Under the pieces are notes generated by a model. The model was not told the DNA's origin. It saw only the letters and a list, made by a program, of their open reading frames with translations, and did no database searches. A program made the position numbers and the translations under genes. DNA of 62,197 nt from contig BFEA01000158.1 of assembly GCA_003427395.1 (NCBI GenBank), forward strand, positions 551,191 to 613,387, given 5' to 3'. Shown here one piece after another: positions 9,537-21,155 of this stretch. The first letter of the stretch is position 1. Each line of letters opens with the position of its first letter. This DNA comes from Chara braunii. Lineage: Eukaryota > Streptophyta > Charophyceae > Charales > Characeae.

Positions 9537-11399
9537 AAACGCCCAAAATCGAACCCGCACGCGAATCGACGCACTTGGGGGCTGAAGTCCCAAGCGCGAC
9601 CCGGAGTCGGTCGACTAGGACGCACCCTACACACCACGCGTTACGCCACAACACTCGCACTCACCACGCATAACACATGGACACACACAACATAATCACT
9701 ACAAACAACACCACGACACAACAATACTCCTAGTCCCTTCAATACCCGACCCGTAACTTTATGCAGCGCGAATCAGATAGGCATCGCGCGCTGGCTTTTC
9801 GTATAATAGTCGTGTGAGCGCATGGCCTACTCATATCGACCAGCCATGCGGGCACACGCAAGCATTCGCGCTGATGGGGTACTATGTGGTACTCGTAGCC
9901 TCGCGGCCCTTGATAATCTCGAGGGTCGCGTTCAACACTCAAGTGTTGGCTGACAGAGGCTTTGAGGGGTAACCTCTTGATGTCAGACAACCGCCATGTG
10001 CGGTCGAAGACCACACCCTCTTCTGCACCCTGTGCAAAGGGGTTGAGTAGACAACTTTAGGGTTGTCGTGGTGGCCAGAGATCAAGGGGTTTGACTTTGA
10101 CGACTGCCATGGACTACAACGTCCAACCATATTAATTATAAAAAGCAAGAAATAACAGGGGATCTCCCTTTTCTCTCGGTGCAAAACTTACTTAATCACT
10201 ACGTACGGCCTCAATGGGTCGCGCGAACATAAGAAACATGATATAAAAGTTATGAGATAGGAGACGATCACTCTCACAATCATGGTGTGGCTTCCTTCAA
10301 CTATATATACACATTTATAATCATACGCAAAACCCAATCTGGGCTTCAATTCACATAACATACTTGCAATCACATCAAAGATCCACATCAACAGTGCGCA
10401 CACTACACGGGGTCAACTTCAAACATTCTTTGCGCCCACATCCCTTGCTTTAGCCACACAAGCCTCACTCTTTGCGCAGCTCTCAGAATAAAGTACTCAG
10501 TATCTTTAATAAATGGTCATTCAATTAAAGTCCGGGTGAAAACACAATAAATAAATCAAACCACACGGCTAAAGTCTTTACGTTGAGTGGCAGGAGTGAA
10601 TTATAGTTGTGCCGAAAACCGACCTGTTATCAAAAGATAACAAAAGATGATCCTTGTAGGATCAACTTGAAGCTAGTCAAGCCTTGAATCAATCTGAATA
10701 AAGGTGACTTGCAATGCAGCACAGGCCAATACCCAAGCCATGCTTGAGTGATCAAGAAATAATCCTACCTTTCTAACTAACCTCTGATATCTTTATAAAA
10801 TTATAGAAAATTTCGGGAGCATATCGCCTAAACAGGATGGATTGCCAGATCTTTCCTAGCTGAAAATACCTCAACTCTCTAAATTCTGCAAAATTTCGGC
10901 AGCGCTTCCCGTAGGAAAAATGCCTTCCCAAAATTTCTACAAGTCAAAAAATGACTAACTCTTTCAGATTTGTAGAAATTTCGGCAGCACTTCCCGTAGA
11001 AAAAGTGGGCTACCAAGATTTATACAAGCTGAAAACAAAAATGCTAGACAAAACTATACATGAGACTAACTTCTGACACCTGTTTGATAACTTAGGCTCA
11101 ACATTAGTCTGCATGCCCTCTGAGTGAAACCATGAGTTGATGCTGATCCTAACCCTCAGCAGAGTCGGTCCTATCTCATCCCAAACTTCCCTCGCATCAT
11201 CCATCTTACCTACCTATGGCTCCAGCACTTGGCGAGCATCTACAACAACTACTCTATCAAAGAGAATACCCCAGAGATGACCTTCAAAAACATGCATAGG
11301 TGAGTGCAACAACATCTTTCACCAACCCTCAGGTTCTTTTCCAGGTCACATAGTTCGTTCAAAAACCCTCATTATTCCCTTTTTACCCTTCCTTACATA

Positions 11400-13020
11400 A
11401 GACATAGTAGGGTCAGCCAACCCAACTTATGGATTTGACTGACCTGCCAGTTTATATGACTAGGCCACACCAACTTATGGTGCCCTAGCCTAGTAACACA
11501 AATATACGTACGCATAAGACCAAACCACACCAACTTATGATGTGACCAGTTTCTGCAAAACAATCGACGTAAGGCGTATGATCGAGTCGCACTAACTTAT
11601 GGCGAGGCTGGTCAACCTGAACGTTCGGCATACACATGGAACTGAACCTCCTTAACTTATGAGGGACCAACCTCTGCCTAAACAACAACAAAAGGCATAT
11701 GACCAAACATAACAACTTATGTTGTGTTCGGCCAGCCTACACATTTACATACGGCGTAGAGTCAGGCTACCCAACTTATGAGTAGTCCAGCCCAGCCTAG
11801 ACATAATCACATGCGTGAAGAACTGAACAACCCGCAACTTATGCGTTCGCCCAGCCTTCGCAATACAACCATGTTCAACTTATAGACATAAGTCATAAAA
11901 CTTACCACAACAACTTATGTTGTGATAAACCTCTGTCTGAACAAAATGACATAAGGCGTATAACCAGGGCGCAACAACTTATGGTGAGACTTGATTAGCC
12001 TAACTTTCGGCATATACGAAAAACTGAACCACCTCAACTTATGAGGAACCCAACCTTTGCCTGAACAAACGACGAAAGGCATATGACCACACACAACAAC
12101 TCATGTTGTGTCTGACCAGCCCATACAGTGACATATAGCATAAGAATAGGTTACTCAACTTATGAGTAGTCTAGCCCCGCCCAAACATCAACAAGCGCGT
12201 ATGACTGAACAACCCGCAACTTATGCGTTCGCCCGGCCTTCGTAACACAACTACATCCAATAGATAAGTTTCACAATCAAATTTTATCTTTAGACGAGTG
12301 ACCAGGTCACCTCAACTTATGAGGATCCCTACCCAAACGTCAGATATGTTTAGAAAAGGAAAATAACCAGACTTTATATATCTCTCTGCTTTCGTGTTAT
12401 CAAGGACATAGGACCAACTACCCAACTTATGGGTGAGTCAGCCTGCCCACAGTTACCACACCATTTTGTATTGTTCATTTTCTTTCCCTCTGCTTTGTCT
12501 GCTACCGTCTTATATGGCTGGATCTCCCAACTCATGGCGCCCAGCCTGCCATGAATATACATAATAAATATGTATCACTTTGTATACTCTGATTCTCTTA
12601 GTGATGGCGGCTCATGACTTGACCACACCAACTTATGGTGCGAATAGTCTCGCCTGAAACAATAAAGCACAAGACTGAGTCACACCAACTTATGGTGTGG
12701 TCAGCTTCTGCCTAACAATTGACGTAAGGTGTATGATCGGGTCCCACCAACTTATGGTGAGACTAGTCAGCCTAAACTTTCGGCATACCCAAAGAACTGG
12801 ACTACCTCAACTTACTTATGAGGAGCCCAGCCTTGCCTGAACAAGGACGAAAGGCATATGACCAGGCTTATGTTGTGCCTGACCAGCCCATACAGTTACA
12901 TACAACATAGAACTAGGCTACCCAACTTATGGGTAGTCTAGCCCGCCAAATAACAAATAGAACAAATGCGATCGACTGAGCAGCCCGCAACTTATGCGTT
13001 CGCCCAGCCTTCGCCACATA
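11400..13020. repeat. Stem-loop array with higher-order repeat (LTR B)
   Basis: About 20 units of roughly 60-70 bp each centre on AACTTAT(G). Flanking bases are self-complementary but differ between units, for example CACACC/GGTGTG at 12,681, CTAGGCTACCC/GGGTAGTCTAG at 12,913 and ACACAACA/TGTTGTGT near 12,092. Six unit types recur in the same order in three blocks (about 11,520-11,870, 11,890-12,260 and 12,660-13,015). Extra units lie between the second and third blocks. GGCATA, AAGGCGTAT and CAGCCT words separate the units. Confidence 0.85.
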
Positions 13021-13481
13021 ATTACAATCCTCGTGTTGTCTGAATTCAATAAATTAATCTTAATTATCACTAAATACTTTTCAATTTATTTTGCAAAGCA
13101 ATGTCTTGAACTTAAACAAGCAAATCAATCAGATATCCTTTCCAGTATTACTTACAGTCAGGTCTAATAGCAATAGGATAATATAGTTTAGTGATAGGAT
13201 CACATGCGTAAATCGAGGGTTATACCTGAGTGTTCTCTGCCTCCAGAACCCTGTCTGGGCTCCGGCAGAGCTCCCGCAATCGGTGGGGCAACCTCCCACA
13301 GAGGCCTTGGCGCGGTCCTACGAGTTTCAATCTCGCTTGCCGCCTTCCTCTCGTAACCTTAGATTAGACTTAGACTGAGAAAGATAGAAGTAGAAACGTT
13401 CAGGCTCTCGAGATACAAGGGTGGTGCGCTCAAACTCACGGGAGAGGGCCTTGGACTCTTGAATCTCCGGAGGACCCCGCA

Positions 13482-13679
13482 ATGATGGCCAAAAAGGAAT
13501 GCAGTGAAGCTGACCGAACCACGGTGGAAATGCAAGTAGCAGTCCCCCTGACTATCTCTCGAGCCGCAACAATATCCCCCCCCGCCTGGTCGTACGGTAA
13601 CGCAGTGATGTACCATATAATACAGCAAGATGTCGAAAACGGCAGCGCAGCCCCAACTCAACAGCTCCACCTGCGGTAA
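13482..13679 (+). CDS. Possible antisense ORF at LTR B edge (65 aa)
   Basis: An ATG-ATG at the LTR end opens a frame MMAKKECSEADRTT... running opposite to the inferred element direction. The same ATG and MVAK/MMAK start occur at copy F (57,280), and related DNA follows copies at 19,145, 28,713 and 48,091. It matches no protein I recognise. Other copies are broken early. It could be the remnant of an antisense gene such as those known in Tat-lineage Ty3/gypsy elements, or chance. Confidence 0.25.
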   Translation: MMAKKECSEADRTTVEMQVAVPLTISRAATISPPAWSYGNAVMYHIIQQDVENGSAAPTQQLHLR

Positions 13680-14400
13680 GAACAACATTACTCTGTTGAA
13701 CCACAAGTACCTGCCTATCCTGCAGTTCCGTGCTACACTAGGTACGTGCTTCCACACTCAGGCTTCCTCACAGCAGACCGTGGTCTATTCAAGGGGCAGC
13801 AATATGCAGCGAGGCTCAGTAAGACATTAGTAAGCAGAACACTGCATGCAGCAACACCGCGCTGAGGTAGTATATGGCGCAAAATACAGTGAGGGACAAC
13901 GTCGCGCTCAGCAAGTGCGTGGCAAGAGTGCACAGTATACAAAGAACAGAACAAAAGGCGGGGTTCACAGCAGGGCAGCGCTGCGAGGCAGTGTGCGGCG
14001 GTGCAGGGCGAACCACAGCCCCGTACCTCAGCAAGTCCTGGTGAAACACCGCATGACGCAGCAGGCCCAGGGACGTACAGCGCACACCACGACTGCGCGC
14101 CGTGGCAGCCCCCGTGTTGTTGCAGTGACCTCTTGTAGACGCCTCCAATCACTCCCCCCTACTCACGGCGTCCGCCCTCAGGCGCAGCTGTTGCTGTACA
14201 CAGTGAGGAACAGCATTCTGCTCCGCAACAGCGCCTCAAATTAGTGCTCCGCACAGCAACAGTGCCCAACCCAAACGGTACCTTACACAGTAATCTGCTT
14301 ACGGCGAGGGCCAGCGTCTTTGAGGCGGTACCGCAAAGGCGCACAACCAAGCGGCACTGCAGCGGCTTCACAAGGGCTCAACCACACACAGCCTATGTGC

Positions 14401-14591
14401 TGGGGCAAAGGTTGTGACAACAGCCATGAGCGCAATATCCGTGACAGACCCAGCCAGCAGGGTTCGTCGGAGTGCAGCAGACGCAGCCAACCCAANTGGG
14501 GCAAAGGTTGTGACAACAGCCATGAGCGCAATATCCGTGACAGACCCAGCCAGCAGGGTTCGTCGGAGTGCAGCAGACGCAGCCAACCCAA
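14401..14591. repeat. 95-bp perfect duplication around one N
   Basis: Positions 14,401-14,495 and 14,497-14,591 are identical base for base and are separated by a single N at 14,496. This is the signature of two overlapping contig ends joined without merging. The true sequence probably has one copy. Confidence 0.9.
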
Positions 14592-16326
14592 CAATGCACA
14601 GTTCTAAGGCTGCCACCATGGACCAGGAGCAGCAGTGGCTGAGCAGCCTGCCGCTGGGGGAAAAAAAACACAGCAGCGGCTCACTCTTTGCGATGTCCAC
14701 TGCAGTTCGTAACTATAGCTCGAGCTCTAGGCCAGCAGCAACCCCTTTGCCGAAGAAAAGTCAGTCTTCCTGGAGGTGAGGCAGCTGCCCACCTTGCCAA
14801 CAAGAGGTATGACTCCCTTCAACCCTGTCGCTCTCCTTCCACTCCTTCCCTCTTTAAACTGCCCCCATTTTCCTCCCTGAACTTCAATCTGTTGCCGCTC
14901 CCTTGCTCATGCGCCTCTCTACCACTCCCACTCTCCTGTCCCCCTTCTACCGGCCAGCACACCGGTTGTACATGGTGTCAACANGATCATACCGGCCAAG
15001 GGACCGTTCTGGGCGCAGCAGCACAGCCCTTTGTGGCTTAGCCAACAATATGCCCAAACTATGGTATCTGCAGCAGCGGAGTATAAGTCATAGTAGCCCG
15101 AGGTCNTGTTCGTATAACNGAACTAACCANATAAATTACTCCACCGCCTGCAAACGGGCAATCGATACCACCCATAGACTTACGAAAGAGCCCCCTGTCT
15201 GTCACTCTCTGTCATGAAAACAGCCATGCACCACCGGCGACTCCAACCAATAAGCTTTGCTGTAGCTGCAAACCAATCCATGGTATGCTCTCCGGTCCGG
15301 CAACAACAACTTCTAAACCACAGTAGTGGTCCCCACGCTGAAGGAACAGCAGCGGCGGTATGTGGTGACTTGAACCTCAACAGCCCCCCCCGCCTGCTAC
15401 TCGATGGCCAACGACCCTATGAGCTTGATAAGCCAGGGGCGGCAACTAGAAACCACGGGAACTGCAGCGACCTTCTGAAGGCAAATCGCTGCAGCAGTCT
15501 GCCTCAAGTTCTACCGTTGCTCAACTGCACGGTGCTCACACGTGGTCGTGCATAGCTCAGTCTTTTGAGGCAGATATATAACTACTGGCAGGATCTACCA
15601 GGTACGTAAGAAAAGAAAAAAGAAATAAAAATAAAAAGCAGCAAAAACCGAGTGAAACCTCCCCTCTATCACGTCCGCTCCGCACATATTCAGTTTTCAG
15701 CAACTCTGGCCGAGATCCCGACCAGGTGAACATGCTGTTCGGTTCTACCTAGGAGGGCTGAACACCGTGGGGAGGAAAGCCTTCACAGCTGTGATAACCA
15801 CGGGGGTGAGCACCACCGTGACCGCAACCAGCAGGTAAGTTACTTCCTCCTCCTCTTCGTGATCCCCTTTGATTGGTGCACCACCATCTCTCCGCAACAT
15901 TATTACTTATCTTTATGCACGTGGTCACGCCCGTTGCCCATATCCATTCAGCACGGAGCAAGCAGCTCAGCACCTACTCACATCACGACCGAACCCCGCA
16001 GGCCGTTGGTTGCCACCTACCCACCGAGCCAGGGAGTCACTCCAACGAGCCTCCGTCATCACCCACAGGCAACACAAACTTCCCGAACTGAGCGGCTCCC
16101 CCCCTTACACCCAACTTCCCTGAATGCATCTGACCAATATTACGGTCAAGCTTAATTAAAAAAATAAAAAACAATAATAACAAACAAAAACTAATATCAA
16201 AGTTGAAAAATAAAAATGAGTGCACACAGACCATCTTCCTGGCCATGTGCAGTCCACGTGACGCGATGCATTGGACAGCTCAACCAACCAGGTACTAAGC
16301 ATCGTACTCATCTCCTTTCTCTTTCT

Positions 16327-16391
<65 letters not shown>
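16327..16391. repeat. (CT)n microsatellite
   Basis: A nearly pure CT tract of about 65 bases, with two interruptions at its left end. Confidence 0.95.
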
Positions 16392-16395
<4 letters not shown>

Positions 16396-16700
16396 CAAGC
16401 ATAAACGAGCCAGTCATCCCGGCGAGTGATCCCGAAGATGAGGACGACTGCAAGCAGTATTGCAGTCGTTCATGAGCCATCAATACCGAATCAACACCGG
16501 AACGTGATGGTTAGGAAGACGACCACCGTGGGAAGGCGAACACGGCTATGGTCTCGACAGGGGACGCACACTGTGGGCAACACCGCGGCCACGAGGAATG
16601 ACTCGGTCACGCCGAGCAGCGAGTTGAGCCCGTTGAATACAAGGAATCACACAGCTCCGAATCTGTGCACCGCGATTCTACTCACAAAATGTGCAAAATG

Positions 16701-16736
16701 AGACTGAATCTTCCGCTAGAACGCGGTAAGATACAT
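16701..16736 (+). repeat. Short hairpin repeat, copy 1
   Basis: GAATCTTCCGCTAGAACGCG followed by GTAAGATACAT. ATCTTCCGC pairs with GCGGTAAGAT around a TAGAA-type loop, with one bulged base. Related copies are at 20,424, 24,615, 29,766, 30,940, 31,209, 43,424, 48,780, 51,411, 51,934, 52,094 and 58,341. Confidence 0.75.
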
Positions 16737-17825
16737 CTCACCTTTACATAAAAGTGCATCTACCTCATAGGCGCAGCTCTTGCTGCCTGTGCCGGTCCAA
16801 CCACTGCACAAATTCGGAATCTGTTGCGGCCATTCACGTCGTAATGCCGAAAAACCCCTACCTAGCAACTTATTTCTCCTGATTCTATAGAGAAGCGAGG
16901 GAGATAGACCCTTTTAGCTCCCGCTTTCCTTCCTCCCCTCGCAGTTCATTTCTCATCTGTCGTCGGCACTATTACACGCAGCCTCCATCACTGATCCCGA
17001 CCTGTCTACTGCTCAAGTGCTAAATCTGATGCTACCATCAGATTCGCCATGCCACAAAACCCCAATCTCGAATCTTACCTTGCTCAAATCTGTTGAGAAT
17101 TCGGCGAGATACACCCGTTTCTCTTCTCTCCTTTGGTCCGTCCGCAATCTCCTGCGCATGTTTTTTTTTTTTTTTTTTTTTTTTTCCTAGCTTCTATAAC
17201 ACTAAGTTCTAGCTAAAACTAACCTCAAATTTGGATTCGCCCATCCAAAAAAACCCTCATTCGGTCCTCTCCCCGCCTAAATCCGCGGAGAATCAGGCAA
17301 CCACCCCATCCATGGCTGCGCTCAGCCAGTCTTCCGCCATCTCTATTTTGGCTGTAGGGTTCATTCATCCCCTTCTTTGCTAACTTTCTACAGCTGAAGC
17401 CCGCCGCTCCCAGCCTTGCCTTCACTGCGCTGCCCCGCTGCTTCCCGTCTGCGCCTAGAGACAGTCCTCCCTCTACCATGCACAGTTTACCATCCGCCAT
17501 CTCCCTTATCAAATGCACTTGGCGCTCTATGGCGCCCGGATTCATTTGCACCCCACCGGCCAGACCCGTCGTTCCTCTTAGCTGCCAACGCAGCAAACGG
17601 CCACAGCGGACTTACGACGCCCAGCGTTGTGACAGTCAAGCCCGGCTCGTCCCGTCGCTTCTCCTCTCCCCTCGTGATTTTTGCCTGCGCCATGGTGGTC
17701 ACTCTCACTCCCCTCCCTACTTCACGAACGCTGGGCACTCCTACAGCGCTCCCACCTACTGACAGTCAACGCGAGAGGCAGAGAGGAGGACAGAAATCCA
17801 AATTGCCTGTCTGCCCGCGGCTTAT
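16737..17825. other. Companion block, no gene recognised
   Basis: This is similar in outline to the sequence after the hairpins at 31,209, 48,780 and 58,341: a GCTCTTGCTGCC-like stretch, then a CGAGGGAGATA...CCCGCTTTCC stretch. It includes a 25-base T run (17,161-17,185). No conserved reading frame is visible across the copies. Confidence 0.4.
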
Positions 17826-17901
17826 ATGCATGCCATCCTTGCGCAGGGGCCATGCTAATCTTCTCTGTATCATCCCAATTGTAACGGATGTCCCGAAGGA
17901 C
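17826..17901 (-). pseudogene. U6 snRNA-derived segment 1
   Basis: On the minus strand this reads from a GTCC-TTCGGGACATCCG start, which is the plant-type U6 5' stem. It continues through ATACAGAGAAGATTAGCATG, which contains the intact ACAGAGA box, to CCCTGCGCAAGGATG, then breaks down after GGCATGCA. About 75 of roughly 102 nt are covered at high identity. The 3' part is missing. No plant upstream sequence element (TCCCACATCG) or TATA box is seen at the expected place on this strand, so it is probably not an expressed U6 gene. Two more copies lie at 21,081 and 49,724. Confidence 0.85.
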
Positions 17902-17983
17902 CACTTCCCGTGCGGAGATCTATAATAGTTGGTCCGCTGCCTCAGGATGGCTGCAGCAATTGGACACTGGCCGGTACTTCAGC

Positions 17984-18008
17984 AGTTCAGTGGTGTATCC
18001 ACTGAACT
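17984..18008. repeat. Perfect 10-bp inverted repeat
   Basis: AGTTCAGTGG (17,984-17,993) pairs exactly with CCACTGAACT (17,999-18,008) across a 5-nt TGTAT loop. The minus strand reads ATAGTTCAGTGGATA, which resembles a tRNA D-arm/A-box, but no B-box follows at the right distance. Confidence 0.7.
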
Positions 18009-18199
18009 ATGATACTGGGTTTCACGGCCGGTCCCGGTACCCACATCGGCCCACATCCCAACTTGGAAATAAACTAAGGATAAAAAGAAAAAAGAAAAAA
18101 AAAAAAAAAAAAGGGACAATAAAAAGAGAGGAGGGAAGGACCGTTGGAGCCTTGTCCTCGGTCCTGCCTATCGGGCCCGCTGTCGGACTCCCCAACAAA

Positions 18200-18360
18200 A
18201 CTAAGGGGATTAGTCCCACAGGACCCTCAACCCCTTGGTTTACTCGGTAGTGCTCCTTCGCTCCACCATCTGCTCCACCGTTGCTAGCTGCTGGCCTCAG
18301 TCCTGAGATCCACCTGGTGAAAGTCTACCACTGTAACCAACAGGGCCAAGCCCAAGCCTA
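18200..18360 (-). repeat. tRNA-like companion segment 1
   Basis: The plus strand has the GGGGATTAGTCCCACAGGACCC / CTCAACCCCTTGG block followed by GTAACC...GGGCCAAGCCCAAGCC. The minus strand of the last part reads like a tRNA core (GGCCCTGTTGGTTACAG, then GACTTTCACCAGG). Sister segments are at 35,720-35,870 (inverted), 50,727-50,873, 52,757-52,876 and 60,030-60,180. This copy lacks a clear B-box. Confidence 0.4.
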
Positions 18361-18941
18361 GACAGATTGTGCGCAGCCCGGTATGTGACTGGTAACCGTG
18401 ACCAGCTTGGGCCTGCGGCAGCAGCGTTAAGGCTGCCGCTTGACTTCTCCTCCAATCCCAAGGCCCCGTACGTGCGCACATGTCGCCAGGGACCGGATCT
18501 TGCTCGGCATGTCACGATTGTAGCCCCCATAATGCCGCGCGGAGGCCACCGCTCGCATCCTACTGTTCCTGCGCACCGGCCCTTGCTGTATGAAGGGGTA
18601 AATTTCCCCCTTTGGCTGCCGTCGCACACGCGGCACAAGTGTGCCGCTACCTAACAAATCTACTTCCAACGGCGCATGCCGTATGAACACAGGTGCACCA
18701 CCATGGATGGTCAACTCAATAAAAAGAAAACTTTTCCTAGCTTTACTCAAAGCCCAAAGACGTTGTCGGCGAACACGCCGATCCTATAGCATCAAGAGAA
18801 AAAATCATCACGCGCGCCTAAAAAAAACTGCGCGCCCACACACTCGCTACTTCTGATCAACCTATTCAGTCAATGTGAACAAAACTAAACTGTGACTCGC
18901 GCAGTGCTCTCAAACGTCGAACAAAACTTATTTCCTGTCAC

Positions 18942-18993
18942 TTGCAAAAACCAGGGCGGATACCCTTGTAAGGGTATTCGCGCCGACACCGCC
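18942..18993. repeat. Conserved palindrome block, copy 1
   Basis: CTTGCAAAAACCAGGGCGG is followed by ATACCCTTGTAAGGGTAT (18,960-18,977) and CGCGCCGACACCG. The 18-mer is an inverted repeat with a 2-nt centre. The block recurs at 21,383, 51,289 and in part at 60,530, and inverted at 35,304. Confidence 0.8.
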
Positions 18994-19145
18994 TACCGTC
19001 CTCCTCTCAGAACAGGATTAAACTTAGAGTAAGAAGAGCAAAAGGAGGGGTTTCAGACTCTCGAGATACAGGAGTGGGACAGACTCAACTCCCTAGAGAC
19101 GGTCTTGATACCTTCAGTCGCCTGCGGACCCCGCAATGATGGCCA
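18994..19145 (-). mobile_element. LTR end fragment (TGGCCA end)
   Basis: About 150 bp match the last part of copies B, C, E and F (CTCTCGAGATACAGGAG..., CCCCGCAATGATGGCCA). It is joined directly to the palindrome block instead of to the rest of an LTR. Confidence 0.7.
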
Positions 19146-20423
19146 AACGACAACAACTTGGCCAAGACTGAAGTCAAACTGCTGAGGTCAACCCTCTGAC
19201 GACCTCCTAGTTCACAACAATACCCCTTTCACAAGCTTGACTGCTCTTCTGATTCTCAACGTCTCCCCTTAGAACAATCGTCGCTACACTGCACCCTTAA
19301 GATCACGAAGGAGTTCTCAATCTGTCCGTCCTTGTGAATAGCACAACGATACGCAGCAACCACTCAAGAGTGGACCAAAGGAGGCGACAAGTCAGCTATA
19401 CACAGTTTGCTGCACGGATACAGCATTTGCAGCCATGCCTTTCAACAGTTGCTCATCCACACACGCCGTAAACACAGTCCGCAGTCACCGTACTCTACAA
19501 CAGTAACTGAGCATAAATCGAACTGTATCCTCCACTCGACCATAGGCAGACACACTGCCAAGCTCCCAGGCACCTGAACAGCCGAAGTTGTGGCTATAAC
19601 TGTCGGCAGGATGAGCGAGGTCCGACTGGATTTTCGATCGGGCCCGATGCACAGGCAGCAAAATCTTTCGTCAGCACGGGGCCGGATGCTTCTTTGGCAC
19701 GTAAGCATGCTCATCCGCCCCGAACCTGTTCCTGCCTGCAGTCAGTCGTCTGACGTGATGAGCCGCCCCCTAGCTGCAGTCCCTGTGGTTGGCCTCACTC
19801 TGTTCACTCTCTTGGCTGATAGGTGGGCAGCGCACTGAGCATCAGGTGAGTCTCCAAACTCTCAACTAGCCTCATTCCACTGCCATCGACTAGGTAAGCA
19901 CCGCCCAAATGAGTTGGTGAGTCCTTGCCCTCACAGCTCATCTTCCACGCTTCAGTTCGTCGAGCGTATGGGCAACGTACAGGCTACAGGTAAGTCCCTC
20001 CTTCGAAGCACACCTTTAGCTACTTCGCTCGAATGAGTGAGTTAGTTAGAATGGATCTTCCGTTCAAAACATGAAACTATACATTGCCCCCCCTTTGAAG
20101 TCGCCTCCTCCTCTTACACGTTCGCTCGTCACCTCAGCGCCTCGCCTCCAAGTTCGAGCAGATACCCTCCCTGTGCATCACTCCCTACCACTTCATATAG
20201 TAGAGTTTGTCTGTGACTTCGATAGCGGCAGACCCTCCCCCTCGCTCTGTGGTTTGCCCTCAGTAGCTTTGTGCAACTTGGCGGACTGCGTAGTGGCCGA
20301 TAGGTAGCTTCCTGTCTTCATAGCCGGTCTCACCCCCTTCGATTGTTACGACGAGTAGCTCCTCAATCCGCAGGTACGTATCCGCCCGTATGGTTGGCCC
20401 TCACAGAAGGAGCAAAATCATAA
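19146..20423. other. Spacer block with intron-shaped modules
   Basis: No gene is recognised. At 19,846-19,893 a module starts CAG|GTGAGTCTCCAA and ends TGCCATCGACTAG. The next donor-like GTAAGC follows immediately. Further donors occur at 19,917, 19,990 and 20,372. The first 100 bp are distantly related to the spacers after the other LTRs. Confidence 0.4.
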
Positions 20424-20455
20424 TGAACTTCCCGTTAGAATGCGGAAAGATGCAT
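20424..20455 (+). repeat. Short hairpin repeat, copy 2
   Basis: GAACTTCCCGTTAGAATGCG then GAAAGATGCATT. The stem CTTCCCG/GCGGAAAG is imperfect. Confidence 0.55.
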
Positions 20456-21080
20456 TCCGCCTAAAACTCTCTTCTACTCGCGCAGTTCCAGCACATCATA
20501 TCACCCAATTCGTTACCCCAACTTCAAATCTGCTTTTACTAATGTACTCGCCCCCTTCTCATAACCCCGACTTCGCAGCCTTCCTGCTTGAACCTAACCA
20601 ACATCGAGTAAGGTAAGCGATTTTTTACCTTTGCCATACCCATACTCCCGTCAGCATCGCGCACATCTTTCCTATTCTCGCTTCCCTCCTACTAACTTCC
20701 TACCTACTTTTGACTCCGGACTCAGGTTCGCCCGCCTTCGAAACCCCGGAATCGGCTATTATCCCGCCAGAAACGATCAAGTATCAAGTGAACTACACCT
20801 CTTCAGTTGTGCCTTGCCATTTTCTCCATCATCGTTTTTCTCATCATCCAGGATCGAATGCCCCCGGCCCTGCCTCTATCCGGATTCACCTCTCTTTTGT
20901 TCTGATACGACCAGCCTAATACTACGTTACGACTTGAAAGCCCTGTTGCGATGAATTAGCGCTTCTCGGTGTGATAACGCACCAACTCACAGAGTGCAAT
21001 TACAAGAAGTTGGGAGAAGCGAAGCGAACAACCGACTATAGCGGAAAAAAAAAGAAGGGTTGAAAAATCGTTCCTAGTTA
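20456..21080. other. Companion block, no gene recognised
   Basis: Pyrimidine-rich sequence lies between a hairpin repeat and a U6-derived segment, as in the 16.7-17.8 kb and 48.8-49.7 kb blocks. Small open frames are not shared between copies. Confidence 0.35.
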
Positions 21081-21155
21081 CGCTCATTGTCCTGGCGTAG
21101 GGGTCATGCCAATCTTCTTTGTATCGTTCCAATTTTTACGGATGTTCCGAGGGAC
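21081..21155 (-). pseudogene. U6 snRNA-derived segment 2
   Basis: The minus strand starts GTCCCTCGGAACATCCG, continues AAAATTGGAACGATACAAAGA (the ACAGAGA box is changed to ACAAAGA) and AGATTGGCATGACCCCT, and fades after GGACAATGAGCG. The same 5' portion is covered as in the other two copies. The box change argues against splicing function. Confidence 0.8.

Larger units (their letters stand above)
9228..13491 (-). mobile_element. Long LTR copy B, near full length
   Basis: It begins TGTCGAGCGCATCGG and ends GCAATGATGGCCA, which is TG...CA in either direction. It contains every landmark of the family in order and is the longest copy (about 4.26 kb) because its stem-loop array is expanded. Orientation is minus, inferred from copy D, where the matching end is followed by a primer-binding site. 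No primer-binding site is seen next to B itself, because copy A abuts it. Confidence 0.75.
13492..16690. other. Spacer block, no gene recognised
   Basis: The first about 100 bp are distantly similar to what follows the other minus-oriented LTRs. The rest is rich in GCAGCA/CAACAG words. It contains single Ns at 14,496, 14,984, 15,106, 15,119 and 15,130, an assembly duplication, AG|GTAAG-type donors (15,605, 15,836) and the start of a CT tract. Open frames here look compositional. Confidence 0.4.

Noticed and set aside
17826-17901. A functional U6 gene
   Set aside because: The 3' quarter is missing, and no plant upstream sequence element or TATA box lies upstream on the correct strand. A CCCACATCGG at about 18,042 is on the wrong strand.
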